Assembly (NCBI GenBank): GCA_024690605.1
Contig: JAILOV010000078.1
Span: 1 to 64,000 of the forward strand
Length of the DNA stretch: 64,000 bases
Direction: 5' to 3'
Source of the DNA: Lachnospiraceae bacterium
GTDB taxonomy: Bacteria; Bacillota; Clostridia; Lachnospirales; Lachnospiraceae
The translations under genes and the position numbers were made by a program. A model generated the notes under the pieces. It ran no database searches, had not been told where the DNA came from, and was given only the letters and a program-made list of their open reading frames with translations. Every line of letters begins with the position of its first letter. Position 1 is the stretch's first letter. This document shows positions 42,812-58,690 of the stretch, one piece after another.

Positions 42812-42966
42812 GACTCCGGCATTTCTGCGATGTCCGGTGAGCAATCGGATGCCGCGGAGGTGAGACTCGCAAGCCGTGAGAGCCTCTGCTCGAAACGGCG
42901 CGCGTCTGAGGCTCGGCGGAGCGCCCGGCATGCCAGCGAACCGAATATTGCAGAAATGGCGGAGTC
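42812..42966. repeat. 155-bp near-palindromic repeat, copy 1
   Basis: The element begins GACTCCGGCATTTCTGC and ends with the imperfect inverse, GCAGAAATGGCGGAGTC, giving terminal inverted repeats of about 28 bp with a few mismatches. Copy 2 lies 64 bp away, has the same length and differs at about nine positions. The form suggests a small non-autonomous (MITE-like) or REP-like element. No transposase gene is nearby. Confidence 0.8.
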
Positions 42967-42981
42967 AATACCTGTATCAAC

Positions 42982-43011
42982 AAAAAACCCCTGTGCATTT
43001 TTGCACAGAGG
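42982..43011 (-). terminator. Terminator of the rpmH-to-jag operon
   Basis: A stem of about 10 bp (CCTCTGTGCA with TGCACAGGGG on the minus strand, 42988-43011) is followed by six T. It stands between the two repeat copies, about 200 bp beyond the jag stop. Confidence 0.75.
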
Positions 43012-43030
43012 TATTCGCTTCAAAAACCAA

Positions 43031-43185
43031 GACTCCGGCGTTTCTGCGATGTCCGGTGAGCAATTGGATGCCGCGGAGGCGAGACTCGCAAGCCGTGAGA
43101 GCCTCTGCTCGAAACGGCGCTCGTCTGAGGCTCGACGGAGCGCCCGGCATGCCAGCGAACCGGATATTGCAGGAATGCCGGAGAC
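43031..43185. repeat. 155-bp near-palindromic repeat, copy 2
   Basis: Same length and orientation as copy 1, about 94 percent identical by eye. It lies between the jag stop and the terminator, so it is part of the jag transcript 3' end and would fold as a long RNA hairpin. Confidence 0.8.
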
Positions 43186-43210
43186 CGGATTCTTCCTGCT
43201 AACCGAAATA

Positions 43211-44017
43211 TTACTTCAGCGTCACCACAACCCTGCGATAAGGATCCTCTCCCTCACTGTGGGTGGTCACGAAACGGTCGTTCTGCAGCGCCGCGTGAAT
43301 GATGCGTCTCTCATAGGGATTCATCGGCTCCAGCGAGACGCTCGAGCGGCTCTTCCTCACCTTGTAGGCGATGTTGCGGGCGAGGATCTCCAGCGTTTCC
43401 TTTCTGCGATCCCTGTAACCCTCGGTATCCAGCTTGACGTGAATGTAGGATTCCTCCTCGCGGTTGACGACCAACGAAACCAGATACTGCAGAGAATCCA
43501 GCGTCTGACCGCGCTTTCCGATCAGCACACCCATGTCATCTCCCTGCAGATCGATCGAGAGTGTGTCACCGACATTGTTGTAACTCGCTTCCATGTTGAC
43601 CGGAAGCTGCATCGCAGCGAAAACATCGTTTAAGAATGCCTTGGCGCGAGTGATCACGGCTTCCCCATCTACATTGGAAGGCTCACCCTTCTCCTCGGGG
43701 ATCTCCTCTTTTACTTCGGTATGATTCTCTCTGGGCGCCCTGCGTGCCGGACGCTCTTCTCTGACGGAAGTCTTTTCGCCATCCTCTCTGTCTGCGGGCT
43801 TTTCATTTTCCACATGCGTGATCACCGCATCCGTTCCTCTGACACGTGCACGGATGGTCGCGGGCTTTACGGCGATCCCGAGAAATCCGGAGGAGCCCTC
43901 CGAAACCACCTCATACTCCAGCTCTTCGCTCGTCACCATGAGCTGCTCACACGCTTCCGTGATCGCATCTTCAACGGTCTTGGCGCTGAACTGCAGAAAT
44001 TCAACCTTTTCTTCCAT
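43211..44017 (-). CDS. jag: RNA-binding protein Jag/KhpB
   Basis: The protein has 268 residues. An N-terminal Jag domain (1-55), a charged Glu/Arg-rich linker (about 75-115), a KH domain with IGKRGQTLD and a C-terminal R3H domain with NPYERRIIHAALQ are in the usual order. KhpB binds RNA and influences cell elongation and division. It follows yidC by 11 bp, as in most Firmicutes. Confidence 0.93.
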   Translation of the reverse strand: MEEKVEFLQFSAKTVEDAITEACEQLMVTSEELEYEVVSEGSSGFLGIAVKPATIRARVRGTDAVITHVENEKPADREDGEKTSVREERPARRAPRENHTEVKEEIPEEKGEPSNVDGEAVITRAKAFLNDVFAAMQLPVNMEASYNNVGDTLSIDLQGDDMGVLIGKRGQTLDSLQYLVSLVVNREEESYIHVKLDTEGYRDRRKETLEILARNIAYKVRKSRSSVSLEPMNPYERRIIHAALQNDRFVTTHSEGEDPYRRVVVTLK

Positions 44018-44028
44018 GATCGTCCTCC

Positions 44029-45351
44029 TTATTTTGTCGAGGCGTTGCCGCCTCTGTTATCGAATTCCTTGACCATATTCGCCTTGGCCAGTAATGAGGT
44101 TTTCGCTGCCTTGCCGCTGTCAAAGATCTCATTTGCCTTGGCAAGCGCCTGCTCCTTTTCCTCAGCCGTGACCTGTGACTGGAATTTCGAAGCATCTGTC
44201 GTGTTGCGCGTGCGCATCGCCGCATACTGGTTCATGTTGGCCGTAATGTCCCCTCGCTTTTTCTGTTTTTCCCTGAATTTTGCCTCGTTCTTTGCGATCT
44301 GCGCGTCGATATCGATCTTGTCCAGATGTTTGTTGATAAAGATCTGCTGGATGCTTCGGATCACGGAACCGGAGATCCAGTAAAGACCCATACCGGAAGG
44401 AAGCGTGTAGCAGAAGAACGCACTCATGAGCGGCATCATCGTGTTCATCATCTTCATCGACTGCTGCATCTGTGCCGCCTGATCGTTGGCGTTTCCGTTA
44501 TTCGCTGTCTGTGCGGTCGGCATCAGCTTGACATTGATCCACTGCGTGAAGGCCGCAAGGAAGGGCACGATGATCGCCGCGATGAACATGCCGAAGGATT
44601 TGTTTGCCAGCGCCGTTTTCATGGTGTACGCGGGCGTGTCCCCGATATTCAGGAAGAAGAGCGTGTTCATCTTCAGGATCACATCATGCGTATCGTTCAC
44701 GATCTGTGCAAGAGACGGGAAGTTCTGTGCCAGGCTTGCCCAATCGGCCGTTGTCGCTTTATTGAGCACGTCGATGAACGTGTTCTGCGCATGTTCATTG
44801 GCGGGATCCAGAGAAAATGCTTCATTGGTGAACTGCTTGCTGAACTGTCCCGCTGCGGAGAGTCCCTGCAGAAACTCTGATGTGCCGTCCGTTTCCAGCA
44901 TCTGTCTGACTAACGGGAGATAGGTATCCTTGACCTGTGTGACATAAGCGGGGATCGCGTAGATCACGCGATAGAGAGCAAACAGGATCGGCATCTGGAT
45001 GATGAGCTGCACACAGCTGCCGGCAGAGGACACGCCGTATTTCCCGTAGAGCTCCTTGATCTCCTCCTGCTGCATCATCATGGAGTTCTGATCCGTTTTG
45101 CCCTTGTACTTTGCCTGAATGGCCTGCAGCTCGGGATTCATCTTTGCGGAAAGCTTGGAAAACTTCTGCTGCTTGATCGTCAGCGGCATCAGGCACATGT
45201 AGATGATAAAAGTGAAGAGGATGATACATAAACCGATATTCGGAAGACCGATCGTGTCCAGCACGATAAAGATGCCGTTCATCAGTTTTCCCAGAACCCA
45301 TGCGATCGGCCCCAGGATCTTTCCCTGATACTGCGTAAGTACGATACTCAT
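44029..45351 (-). CDS. yidC: Membrane protein insertase YidC
   Basis: The protein has 440 residues. Membrane segments at about 20-60, 113-133, 245-275 and 300-335 carry the conserved LTIKQQKFSKLSAKMNPELQ amphipathic region and the insertase core. No lipobox is present, unlike B. subtilis SpoIIIJ. A loop of about 100 residues (136-235) between membrane segments is longer than usual. The Lys/Glu-rich tail would contact ribosomes. It lies in the canonical operon. Confidence 0.94.
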   Translation of the reverse strand: MSIVLTQYQGKILGPIAWVLGKLMNGIFIVLDTIGLPNIGLCIILFTFIIYMCLMPLTIKQQKFSKLSAKMNPELQAIQAKYKGKTDQNSMMMQQEEIKELYGKYGVSSAGSCVQLIIQMPILFALYRVIYAIPAYVTQVKDTYLPLVRQMLETDGTSEFLQGLSAAGQFSKQFTNEAFSLDPANEHAQNTFIDVLNKATTADWASLAQNFPSLAQIVNDTHDVILKMNTLFFLNIGDTPAYTMKTALANKSFGMFIAAIIVPFLAAFTQWINVKLMPTAQTANNGNANDQAAQMQQSMKMMNTMMPLMSAFFCYTLPSGMGLYWISGSVIRSIQQIFINKHLDKIDIDAQIAKNEAKFREKQKKRGDITANMNQYAAMRTRNTTDASKFQSQVTAEEKEQALAKANEIFDSGKAAKTSLLAKANMVKEFDNRGGNASTK

Positions 45352-45358
45352 AGACTCG

Positions 45359-45610
45359 TCACCTTTTTCTTTCTTTATAGATGATCCTGCCTGTTCTTAC
45401 CGGCACCGGATCGAAACCGCCCTTTGAAAAAGGATTGCAGCGGACGATCCGCCACAGGGCAAGTGCCGAACCGGTCAGCGCTCCGTATCTGCGGATGGCT
45501 TCGGCTCCGTATGCAGAACAGGAGGGGACATAGGGACATTTTGTTCGCTTCATCGGCGACAGATATTTCCGGTACAGATCGATAAAATACAAAAGCACCT
45601 GACGCATCAT
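45359..45610 (-). CDS. yidD: Membrane protein insertion efficiency factor YidD
   Basis: The protein has 83 residues. LYRKYLSPMKRTKCPYVPSC and CNPFSKGGFDPVP are the family signature with three conserved cysteines. The ATG overlaps the rnpA stop (ATGA). It assists YidC-dependent membrane insertion. Confidence 0.94.
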   Translation of the reverse strand: MMRQVLLYFIDLYRKYLSPMKRTKCPYVPSCSAYGAEAIRRYGALTGSALALWRIVRCNPFSKGGFDPVPVRTGRIIYKERKR

Positions 45611-45948
45611 GCAACGTTTACCGCGTGGAGTCTCTTCGCGAGACGGAGAAAGGAGGCCTTAAGCTCCTGAAAACTGCTTTCCGTCGCATCCGTTCTTGCG
45701 ATCACCACGAAATCCCGGCCTTTTACGAAATGCTCTTCCTGCTGACGATAGATCTCTCGCATCCTTCTCTGAAAACGATGCCGCACCACACTGTTTCCGC
45801 ACTTTTTGGAAATGGAGATCCCAAGATGGTTCCGTTCGGTGCCGTTTTCCAGACAGTAGAGCACGAGATTCCGGTCCGCGACAGATCTTCCGTTCTGATA
45901 GACCTTCTGAAAATCACTTCTTTTTTTCAGAGATGCGGAGAACTTCAT
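45607..45948 (-). CDS. rnpA: Ribonuclease P protein component
   Basis: The protein has about 113 residues. LKKRSDFQKVYQNGRSV and the RNR-like helix HRFQRRMREIYRQQE are the RNase P protein core; the usual arginine-rich segment is kept although its last part is slightly different. ATG 45948 was chosen by family alignment. It pairs with the catalytic RNA (not in this window) to mature tRNA 5' ends. Confidence 0.94.
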   Translation of the reverse strand: MKFSASLKKRSDFQKVYQNGRSVADRNLVLYCLENGTERNHLGISISKKCGNSVVRHRFQRRMREIYRQQEEHFVKGRDFVVIARTDATESSFQELKASFLRLAKRLHAVNVA

Positions 45949-46012
45949 AAAATGCCCGAACAGAAAGGACCGCAACAGTATTGCGGCCCGTTACCTGTGT
46001 CCTTCCGAATGA

Positions 46013-46147
46013 TCAGGCAGATAACCTCTTCCTGCCCTTTGCTCTTCTTGCCGCAAGCACCTTTCTCCCGCCGGCTGTGCTCATTCTCGAGCGGAAACCA
46101 TGCACCCTTTTTCTCTGCAGCCTGTGCGGCTGAAACGTCATCTTCAT
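46013..46147 (-). CDS. rpmH: 50S ribosomal protein L34
   Basis: The protein has 44 residues. [29 protein letters not shown] and [11 protein letters not shown] match L34 from end to end. CTGGAGG stands before the ATG at 46147. It is the first gene of the leftward origin operon. Confidence 0.97.
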   Translation of the reverse strand: MKMTFQPHRLQRKRVHGFRSRMSTAGGRKVLAARRAKGRKRLSA

Positions 46148-46193
46148 GTCAAACCTCCAGAAAAATAAACCCGAAACTTTACGAACGATGCCT

Positions 46194-46222
46194 ATTATAT
46201 AGAAGAAAATTCTGCTCGTCAA
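46194..46222 (-). promoter_or_regulatory. rpmH operon promoter
   Basis: TTGACG (46217-46222), 17 nt and TATAAT (46194-46199) lie on the minus strand, 47 bp before the rpmH start. Confidence 0.88.
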
Positions 46223-46305
46223 GCAAAAAAGCACGCAGAAACCGACAGAAAAAGGGAGCAATTTCTTTCAATTTTTTTCTCCACCATATCTTGCATGAAA
46301 ATTCG

Positions 46306-46492
46306 TTTTCCACAACTACATGTTGAAAATGTGGAAAAATCGATGCTATTTTATTCGCTCCCCAGTTATCCACTTTTTTGTGTCTATAATGTGGATAACC
46401 CTGATTTATTTCCTCCGTTATGGAATATCTGCGCCACTTTTGCCGTTTCTTTCGTTGATCGTTTCCTGTGGATAACTTCCACTTTTTCCACA
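46306..46492. other. oriC: oriC, upstream DnaA-box cluster
   Basis: Candidate DnaA boxes: TTATCCACT at 46366-46374, TGTGGATAA at 46390-46398 and 46467-46475, and weaker TTTTCCACA or inverse forms at 46306-46314, 46330-46338 and 46484-46492. The tract is AT-rich in contrast to its surroundings. It lies between rpmH and dnaA, as in B. subtilis, where this part of a bipartite origin binds DnaA and also represses dnaA. Confidence 0.88.
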
Positions 46493-46545
46493 AAAAAATT
46501 TTAACCGAAAAGGTGTTCTCCATTTTTTCCACCACCTCTCTGCAT

Positions 46546-46574
46546 TTGCACTCTCCTCCTTTTTAGCATATACT
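46546..46574 (+). promoter_or_regulatory. dnaA promoter
   Basis: TTGCAC (46546-46551), 17 nt and TATACT (46569-46574) precede dnaA by 45 bp. DnaA boxes just upstream suggest autoregulation. Confidence 0.7.
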
Positions 46575-46618
46575 GAAATGGCAACTTTTTGGGTTCTTTC
46601 CTGCCTGTGAGGTATTTC

Positions 46619-47986
46619 ATGAACGAACACGCACATTATCTTCAGGAGCATTTCGATGAGATCAAGCAGATCATTCACAGGGAATATGATATCACCGATA
46701 TCTCCTATGACACCTGGATCGCGCCTCTTTCCTTTCTGGAGATCAGAGAAGATACCGTTTATATCGGTGTTCCGCAGGAGATCGCACCGGCTCTTTCCCA
46801 TATCACCAAGATCTACCGTGATTTCTTCCGTGTGATCATCGCGGAACAGACCGGCACTTCCTATGAGATCAGTTTTATCCTTCCGGAAGAATCTTCATAT
46901 AATAATGAAGAAGAAAGTCACAGTGTGGATGGTTTTGATGAACAGAGCCGCCGTTCTCATCTGAATCCCCGTTACACCTTTGATTCATTTGTTGTCGGCA
47001 AGAACAATAATCTGGCGCAGGCTGCCAGTCTTGCCGTTGCGGAATCGCCGGGGGAAGCCTACAATCCGCTTTTTCTCTACAGCGACGCAGGTCTCGGCAA
47101 GACCCATCTGATGCATTCGATCGGTAACTATATCATTTCTCATCGTCCGAAGGCACGGGTGCTCTATGTCACATCCGAAACCTTTACCAATGAAGTGATC
47201 GCCTCGATCCGTTCCGGCAGCACGCAGGAAATGTCAAAAATGCGCGGTAAATATCGTAATGTGGATGTTCTGATGGTTGACGACGTACAGTTTATTATAG
47301 GAAAGGAATCCACGCAAGAGGAATTTTTCCACACCTTCAACGAACTCCACAGTGCCGGAAAACAGATTGTTCTTTCCTCCGATAAGCCTCCAAAGGACAT
47401 GACTACGCTGGAAGAGCGATTCCGTTCACGGTTTGAATGGGGTCTGATCGCCGATATCCAACCGCCGGACTATGAGACACGCATGGCGATCCTTCAGAAA
47501 AACGCCGAGAATTATCCCGGTCACATTGATGACGAGGTTTTTGCCTATATCGCAAACAATGTCAAATCCAATATCCGTGAACTGGAAGGTGCATTTAATA
47601 AGATCACCGCGCAGTCCCGCATCCTTGGCGAACATATTGATCTGAAAAAGGCAGAAGAGGGATTAAAAGACATTATTTCGAAAAGAGAACAGGCAGTCAC
47701 ACCTTCTTTTATCATAGATAAGGTCTGCTCTTATTATGGTATCTCAAAAGAAGATATCATTTCCCAGAAGCGCAGCAAGGACATCGCCCTTCCGAGACAG
47801 ACAGCCATGTATTTTATCCGCACGATGACGGACACCTCCTTTGACGAGATAGGCAAATCTCTGGGCGGACGGGATCACACGACCGTCATGAGCGGGATCA
47901 ACAAGATCAAGGAACAGATTCAGCTTGACCGGTCCTTTGCGGATCAAGTGGAAAAGATAAGACAATTGATCAAACCGACTGTTTGA
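46619..47986 (+). CDS. dnaA: Chromosomal replication initiator DnaA
   Basis: The protein has about 455 residues. Domain I (1-80), a short acidic domain II, the AAA+ domain with GLGKTH (158-163) and VDVLMVDDVQF, and a C-terminal DNA-binding domain with GGRDHTTVMSGINKI are complete. ATG 46619 with GAGGT upstream matches the family start; an earlier in-frame ATG (46589) is unlikely. Confidence 0.97.
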   Translation: MNEHAHYLQEHFDEIKQIIHREYDITDISYDTWIAPLSFLEIREDTVYIGVPQEIAPALSHITKIYRDFFRVIIAEQTGTSYEISFILPEESSYNNEEESHSVDGFDEQSRRSHLNPRYTFDSFVVGKNNNLAQAASLAVAESPGEAYNPLFLYSDAGLGKTHLMHSIGNYIISHRPKARVLYVTSETFTNEVIASIRSGSTQEMSKMRGKYRNVDVLMVDDVQFIIGKESTQEEFFHTFNELHSAGKQIVLSSDKPPKDMTTLEERFRSRFEWGLIADIQPPDYETRMAILQKNAENYPGHIDDEVFAYIANNVKSNIRELEGAFNKITAQSRILGEHIDLKKAEEGLKDIISKREQAVTPSFIIDKVCSYYGISKEDIISQKRSKDIALPRQTAMYFIRTMTDTSFDEIGKSLGGRDHTTVMSGINKIKEQIQLDRSFADQVEKIRQLIKPTV

Positions 47987-48050
47987 AATTTTTTACAATT
48001 TTTTGTATAATGATATATAACTATGCACAAGAAATTGTATATTTTTCAGG

Positions 48051-48110
48051 TTATCCACTTATCAACAGACTATAATAAGAATAAGAATATTATTTAATAA
48101 TATCTCTCTC
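48051..48110. other. oriC: oriC, downstream part with unwinding region
   Basis: TTATCCACT (48051-48059) is joined to TTATCAACA (48059-48067), then an AT-rich tract (about 48070-48108) with AATAAGAATAAGAAT repeats that could be a DNA-unwinding element with DnaA-trio-like spacing. It lies in the dnaA-dnaN gap, the place of the B. subtilis unwinding site. Confidence 0.75.
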
Positions 48111-48135
48111 AGCGGCCGAAAGGAGTGCGAACAGC

Positions 48136-49248
48136 ATGAAGATCATCTGCGCAAAATCGGAACTGTCAAAAGGACTGCAGATCGTTTCCAAAGCGATCCC
48201 TTCCAAAACGACAATGTCCATACTGGAATACATTCTGATCGATGCGACGGGTTCCGCTATCCGTCTGATCGGTAATGATATGGAGCTCGGGATCGAAACG
48301 ACCATTCAGGGAGAGATCGCGGATAAAGGATTTGTAGCATTAAATGCCAGAATTTTTCTGGATATGGTACGCAAGCTTCCGGAAACGGATGTCGAGATCG
48401 TTCTGGGAGAGAATTATAAGGTTACCATCACTGCCGGAAAAGCAAAATTCAATATCATCGGGCGCGCAGGAGAGGAATTCAATTATCTTCCCACCATCGA
48501 GAAGATCGATGGCATAGAGATTTCCCAGTATGCTCTGAAATCCGTGATCAATCAGACCATCTTTGCCATTGCATCAGGTAATGAGACCAATCGCATGATG
48601 AGCGGAGAGTTATTGGAGATCAAGGAGGATTCCCTTAAGGTAGTGGGCCTCGACGGTCATCGCATTTCCATCCGCAAGATTGCTCTGGCCGGTAGCTACG
48701 CACCCAAAAAGGTAGTCATTCCCGGAAAGACGCTGTCAGAACTGAGTAAAATCCTCAGTGACAGCACGGAAAACAAGGCAGAGATCTACTTCACGGACAA
48801 GCATGTGATGTTTGCTTTTGATGATACGCTTGTTGTTTCCAGACTGATCGAGGGAGACTATTTCAATATCGATCAGATGCTGTCCAGCGATTATGAGACA
48901 AAGATGACGATCTCCAGAAAGGATCTTCTGGAAAGTATCGACAGAGCGACGCTCCTTGTCAAGGAGGGAGACAAAAAGCCGGTCATTCTGGACATTGGCG
49001 ATGATGTGATGGAATTAAAGATCAATTCCACGATCGGCAGTCTCAATGAATCGATCGAGATCAGCAAACAGGGAAAGAATCTGATGATCGGCTTCAATCC
49101 GAAGTTTTTGATCGATGCCTTGAGAGCCATTGAGGACGAAAGTGTGGATATCTACTTTGTGAATCCCAAGGCGCCCTGCTTTATCAGAAACAAGGAGGAG
49201 AGTTACACCTACCTGATCCTGCCGATCAATTTTACGACCGTTGACTGA
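48136..49248 (+). CDS. dnaN: DNA polymerase III beta subunit (sliding clamp)
   Basis: The protein has 370 residues with three clamp domains. The N-terminal MKIICAKSELSKGLQIVSKA and the C-terminal YTYLILPINF match bacterial beta clamps. AAAGGAG stands before the ATG. It forms the processivity ring for the replicase. Confidence 0.96.
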   Translation: MKIICAKSELSKGLQIVSKAIPSKTTMSILEYILIDATGSAIRLIGNDMELGIETTIQGEIADKGFVALNARIFLDMVRKLPETDVEIVLGENYKVTITAGKAKFNIIGRAGEEFNYLPTIEKIDGIEISQYALKSVINQTIFAIASGNETNRMMSGELLEIKEDSLKVVGLDGHRISIRKIALAGSYAPKKVVIPGKTLSELSKILSDSTENKAEIYFTDKHVMFAFDDTLVVSRLIEGDYFNIDQMLSSDYETKMTISRKDLLESIDRATLLVKEGDKKPVILDIGDDVMELKINSTIGSLNESIEISKQGKNLMIGFNPKFLIDALRAIEDESVDIYFVNPKAPCFIRNKEESYTYLILPINFTTVD

Positions 49249-49250
49249 CG

Positions 49251-49464
49251 ATGGAGATCATCAGGCTGCGTGCCGGGGAGGAGTTCATCAAACTGTCCCA
49301 GGCAATGAAAAAGGCGTCACTGGTCGATTCCGGAGCGGAAGCAAAAATGAGAGTCCGCCTCGGAGAAGTCACGATCGACGGCAGGCCCGAGGAGAGACCG
49401 GGAAAAAAGCTTTTTCCCGGAGATTGTTTTGTCTGTGATAAAGAAACATACAGGATAGAGACAA

Positions 49465-49475
<11 letters not shown>
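49251..49475 (+). CDS. yaaA: S4-domain RNA-binding protein YaaA
   Basis: The protein has 74 residues. IKLSQAMKKASLVDSGAEAK and VTIDGRPEERPGKKLFPGD fit the S4 domain found between dnaN and recF in Firmicutes. The start is two bases after the dnaN stop. Its target RNA is unknown. The end overlaps recF. Confidence 0.88.
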
Positions 49476-52580
<3,105 letters not shown>

Positions 52581-52635
52581 ATATTTAGAATCCGCAGGAT
52601 TCTCGAGTCTGGAATCCAGTAACAGGAGAAACATC

Positions 52636-55201
<2,566 letters not shown>

Positions 55202-55212
<11 letters not shown>

Positions 55213-58200
55213 CCGTTTGTTCAACAGCGGCTGGCAGTTTGTTGAGACCCCTCTGGATACCGCGTATATCGATATCCCGGATGACGAATGGAGAGAAGTC
55301 ACCCTGCCGCACGATTTCCTGATCAGAGATGTGCATGCGCTCTACCGGGATGCGACCGGATGGTATCGGAAGTGTTTCACGCTGCGGGAAGAGGGTGCGG
55401 AAACCGCCGACCGCCTGTTTCTTGTATTTGACGGCGTCTATATGGACAGCCGGTACTGGCTCAACGGGGAAATGATCGGAGAATGGAAATACGGTTATTC
55501 CCCCGTGGTACTGGATCTTACGGAGCATATCAACCGGGACGGAGAAAACGAGCTGATCGTCTCCGTCCGTCATCAGTCGCCGAACAGCCGCTGGTATTCC
55601 GGCGCGGGGATCTTCCGCGACGTGCGGCTGATCGGGAAAAATTCCACCTGTATCCCCGTTAACGGCGTTTACTTCAGCGCGCAGAGACAGAGCGGCAATG
55701 GGGAAAGCTGGGAGATCATCCTGCAGACGGAGGTCGTCGGAGCGGATGCCGATGATGCACAGATCTGTCACCGGCTGACGGCGCCGGACGGAAGAGAGAT
55801 TTCTCTGACACCTGTTTTTCGGGCAGAGCTGCGTAAGGACGCGCCCTTTGTTCTGGGAAACGTGCAGGCCGATACAGGAATGAAAAGCCGCTTTCGCCGC
55901 GGATCGCGGATGATCCGATGTGTAGAACAGAGATATCGCGCAGAGGGGATCCGCCCCTGGGATATGGATGATCCGGTGCGCTATCGGCTGGAAACAAAGC
56001 TTTTACGGGACGGCGCGATCATCGACGAAGAAGCGTCCTTCGTCGGATTCCGCACGGTCACGCTGGATCCGGAGCTTGGATTCTTCTTAAACGGAAGAAA
56101 GCGGAAACTGAACGGTGTCTGTGAACATCACGATCTCGGTGCGCTCGGCGCGGCGTTTTCCCGGACGGCGTTCAGGAGAAAGCTGAGAAAGCTGCGTGAA
56201 ATGGGCGTAAACGCGATCCGTCTCACACATAACATGGCGGCGGAAGGCGTGCTGGAACTCGCGGACGAAATGGGATTTGTCCTGATCTCCGAGGCGTTTG
56301 ACATGTGGATGCGCCCGAAAACGGACTATGACTATGCCCGGTTCTTCAAGGCATGGCATGCCCGTGATGTTGAGAGCTGGGTGCGCAGGGACAGGAATCA
56401 TCCGAGCGTCATCCTGTGGTCGATCGGCAACGAGATCTACGACACGCATGTGGATGCGCGCGCGATCCGTATCACTGCCGAACTGAAAGCGCTGGTGGAA
56501 AAGCACGATCCGAAGAGAAACGCGCGCGTCACGATCGGATCCAACTATATGCCCTGGGAGGGCGCGCAGAAATGCGCGGATATCCTGAAGATCGCCGGCT
56601 ACAATTACGGCGAGAAATGCTACGAAGAACATCACGCAGAACACCCCGACTGGGTGATCTACGGCAGTGAGACCGCCTCCATCGTACAGAGCCGCGGGGT
56701 TTATCATTTTCCTCTTTCTGTCGGATCCATCGCGGAGGAGGATGAGCAGTGCTCCTCCCTCGGAAACAGCTGCACGAGCTGGGGAGCACACAGCTTTGAG
56801 GAGTGTGCGGGGGTCGACCGCGATCTGCCGTATTCTCTCGGCCAGTTTCTCTGGAGCGGTTTTGACTATATCGGGGAACCGACTCCTTATCAGACAAAGA
56901 ATTCCTATTTCGGACAGATCGATACGGCTGGCTTCCCCAAGGATGCGTACTTTTTCTGGCAGTCCGTGTGGACGGATCCCGAAGAGAAGCCGATGGTGCA
57001 CATCATTCCGGGCTATTGGGATTTCAACGAAGGACAGCTGATCGATGTGCGGGTGGTCTCCAATCTGGACCGGGTCGCGCTGTTTCTGAACGGAAAAAGC
57101 CTGGGAGAGCAGAAGCTCACACACGCGCCGGGCACGGGACTTAAGCTGTTCGCCGATTATCGGGTACCCTATACCGCGGGTGAACTGACGGCCGTTGCAT
57201 ATTTCGGAGACGAAGAAGAGGAGGGTGTGCGCGAAACGCTCTATTCCTTCGGCGACACGGCGGAATTCCGGATCTGCCGGGAACCTGCGGAGGAAGATGA
57301 CGAGCTGCTGTTCTATGAGATCAGCGCGGCGGACAAAAACGGCCGGCCGGTCGGCAATGCCTGCGACCGTGTGCGCATCCTTGTCACGGGGGGAGAACTG
57401 GCGGGCACGGACAACGGCGACAGCACGGACACGGACAGTTATCAGTCAGCCGACAGACGGCTGTTTAACGGAAAACTTCTCGCGATCGTCAGAAAAACAC
57501 CGGGCACGGAAACGGATGCCGTCAGGATCACCGTGGAGAGAGAAACCGAAGAGACACCGGTTCGCAGACTTGTCATCACACCGGATGAAGGACAGATCTT
57601 CACCGGAGAAAAAAGGACGCTCTCGGCGCGCGTGCGGATCCTGCCGGAAAATGCGGCGGACCGGAGGATCGAAGTGCGGGCGGTGACGGATACGGGCGTG
57701 GCAACACCGCTTGCAAAGATCGAAAAAACGGAAATGCTGCCGGACAGGTCGATGCGCGTCACCATGTACGCACTGGGAGACGGACATTTCCGTTTACGGG
57801 CGGTTTCCGCAAGTAGCACGGAGCATCCCCGCGTTCTTTCGGAATTGGAATACCGGATCGAGGGTGTGGGAACGGCTTATCTGGACCCCTACCGGCTCAT
57901 CTCCGGAAGTCTCTTCACGTCCTCGATCGGCGAGGTGGGAAGCGGCAACGAAAAGGGGATCGTGTCGGCAAGGGACGGTCGGACGGTCATTATCTGGGAA
58001 GGACTGGATTTCGGACGGGATTTTGCCGACAAAGTGACGCTTCCGCTCTTTACTTTGAATGATGATGCGTATATGATTAAGATTTGGCACGGTATTCCGG
58101 GCGAGACCGGTGCGAAGCTTCTGGTCGACGGTATCTATCAGAAGAAGATGATCTGGAATGTCTATCAGGAGGAGAGCTGGACGCTTGCCGAGTCGCTGAC

Positions 58201-58690
58201 CGGCCTGCAGACGGTCAGTGTGGAGGTGGACAGAAAATTCCACATCAAGGGTCTGAAGTTCCACCGGGTGGAGAGAGCGTGGGCGCGGATCGCCGCGAAT
58301 GTGGCGGACGCGATCTATGGAGATCAATTCCGAAAGGAAGAGGACGCGGTCTGTGATATCGGCAACAACGTGACGCTTCTCTTCGGTGAGATGGATTTCG
58401 GCGAGGCGGGGACAAACCGGATCCGCGTGACCGGAAGAGGTGCGCAGGCCAATTCCGTTCATGTGCGGTTTGCGGCAGATTCGGGTGAGGAGATCCGGCA
58501 GCTCATCGAGTTTCCCTCAGCAGCGGATTTTACAGAGCGGGAGTTCGCGCTGGACGCGGCGCCGGACGGCGTGATCCGCGGAAAATGGGAGATCAGTTTC
58601 GTATTTCTGCCGGGAACGGCATTTGATCTTAAAGAATTTCGTTTTGAGGAAGCGTCAGGTACGCATACCGAAGGGGGGACAGAGTCATGA
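55202..58690 (+). CDS. Large GH2-family glycoside hydrolase (beta-galactosidase/glucuronidase type)
   Basis: The protein has about 1162 residues and no signal peptide, so it is cytoplasmic. Domains in order: GH2 jelly roll (1-150), Ig-like domain, TIM barrel with acid/base Glu411 (SIGNEIYD) and nucleophile Glu490 (IYGSETAS), a DUF4982-like domain with [15 protein letters not shown], an Ig-like region (about 790-890), and C-terminal carbohydrate-binding-like domains to the end. I chose GTG 55202 with GAGGA just upstream; ATG 55190 is the alternative. It overlaps gyrA by 11 bp and trpD by 4 bp. The substrate is unknown. Confidence 0.87.

Noticed and set aside
42800..43633. Open frames running through both repeat copies
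   Set aside because: They come from the 155-bp repeat, whose length is not a multiple of three, and extend into the antisense of jag.
58600..58690. trp attenuator or leader peptide
   Set aside because: trpD overlaps the GH2 coding sequence, leaving no room for a leader, and no Trp-rich small frame is seen.
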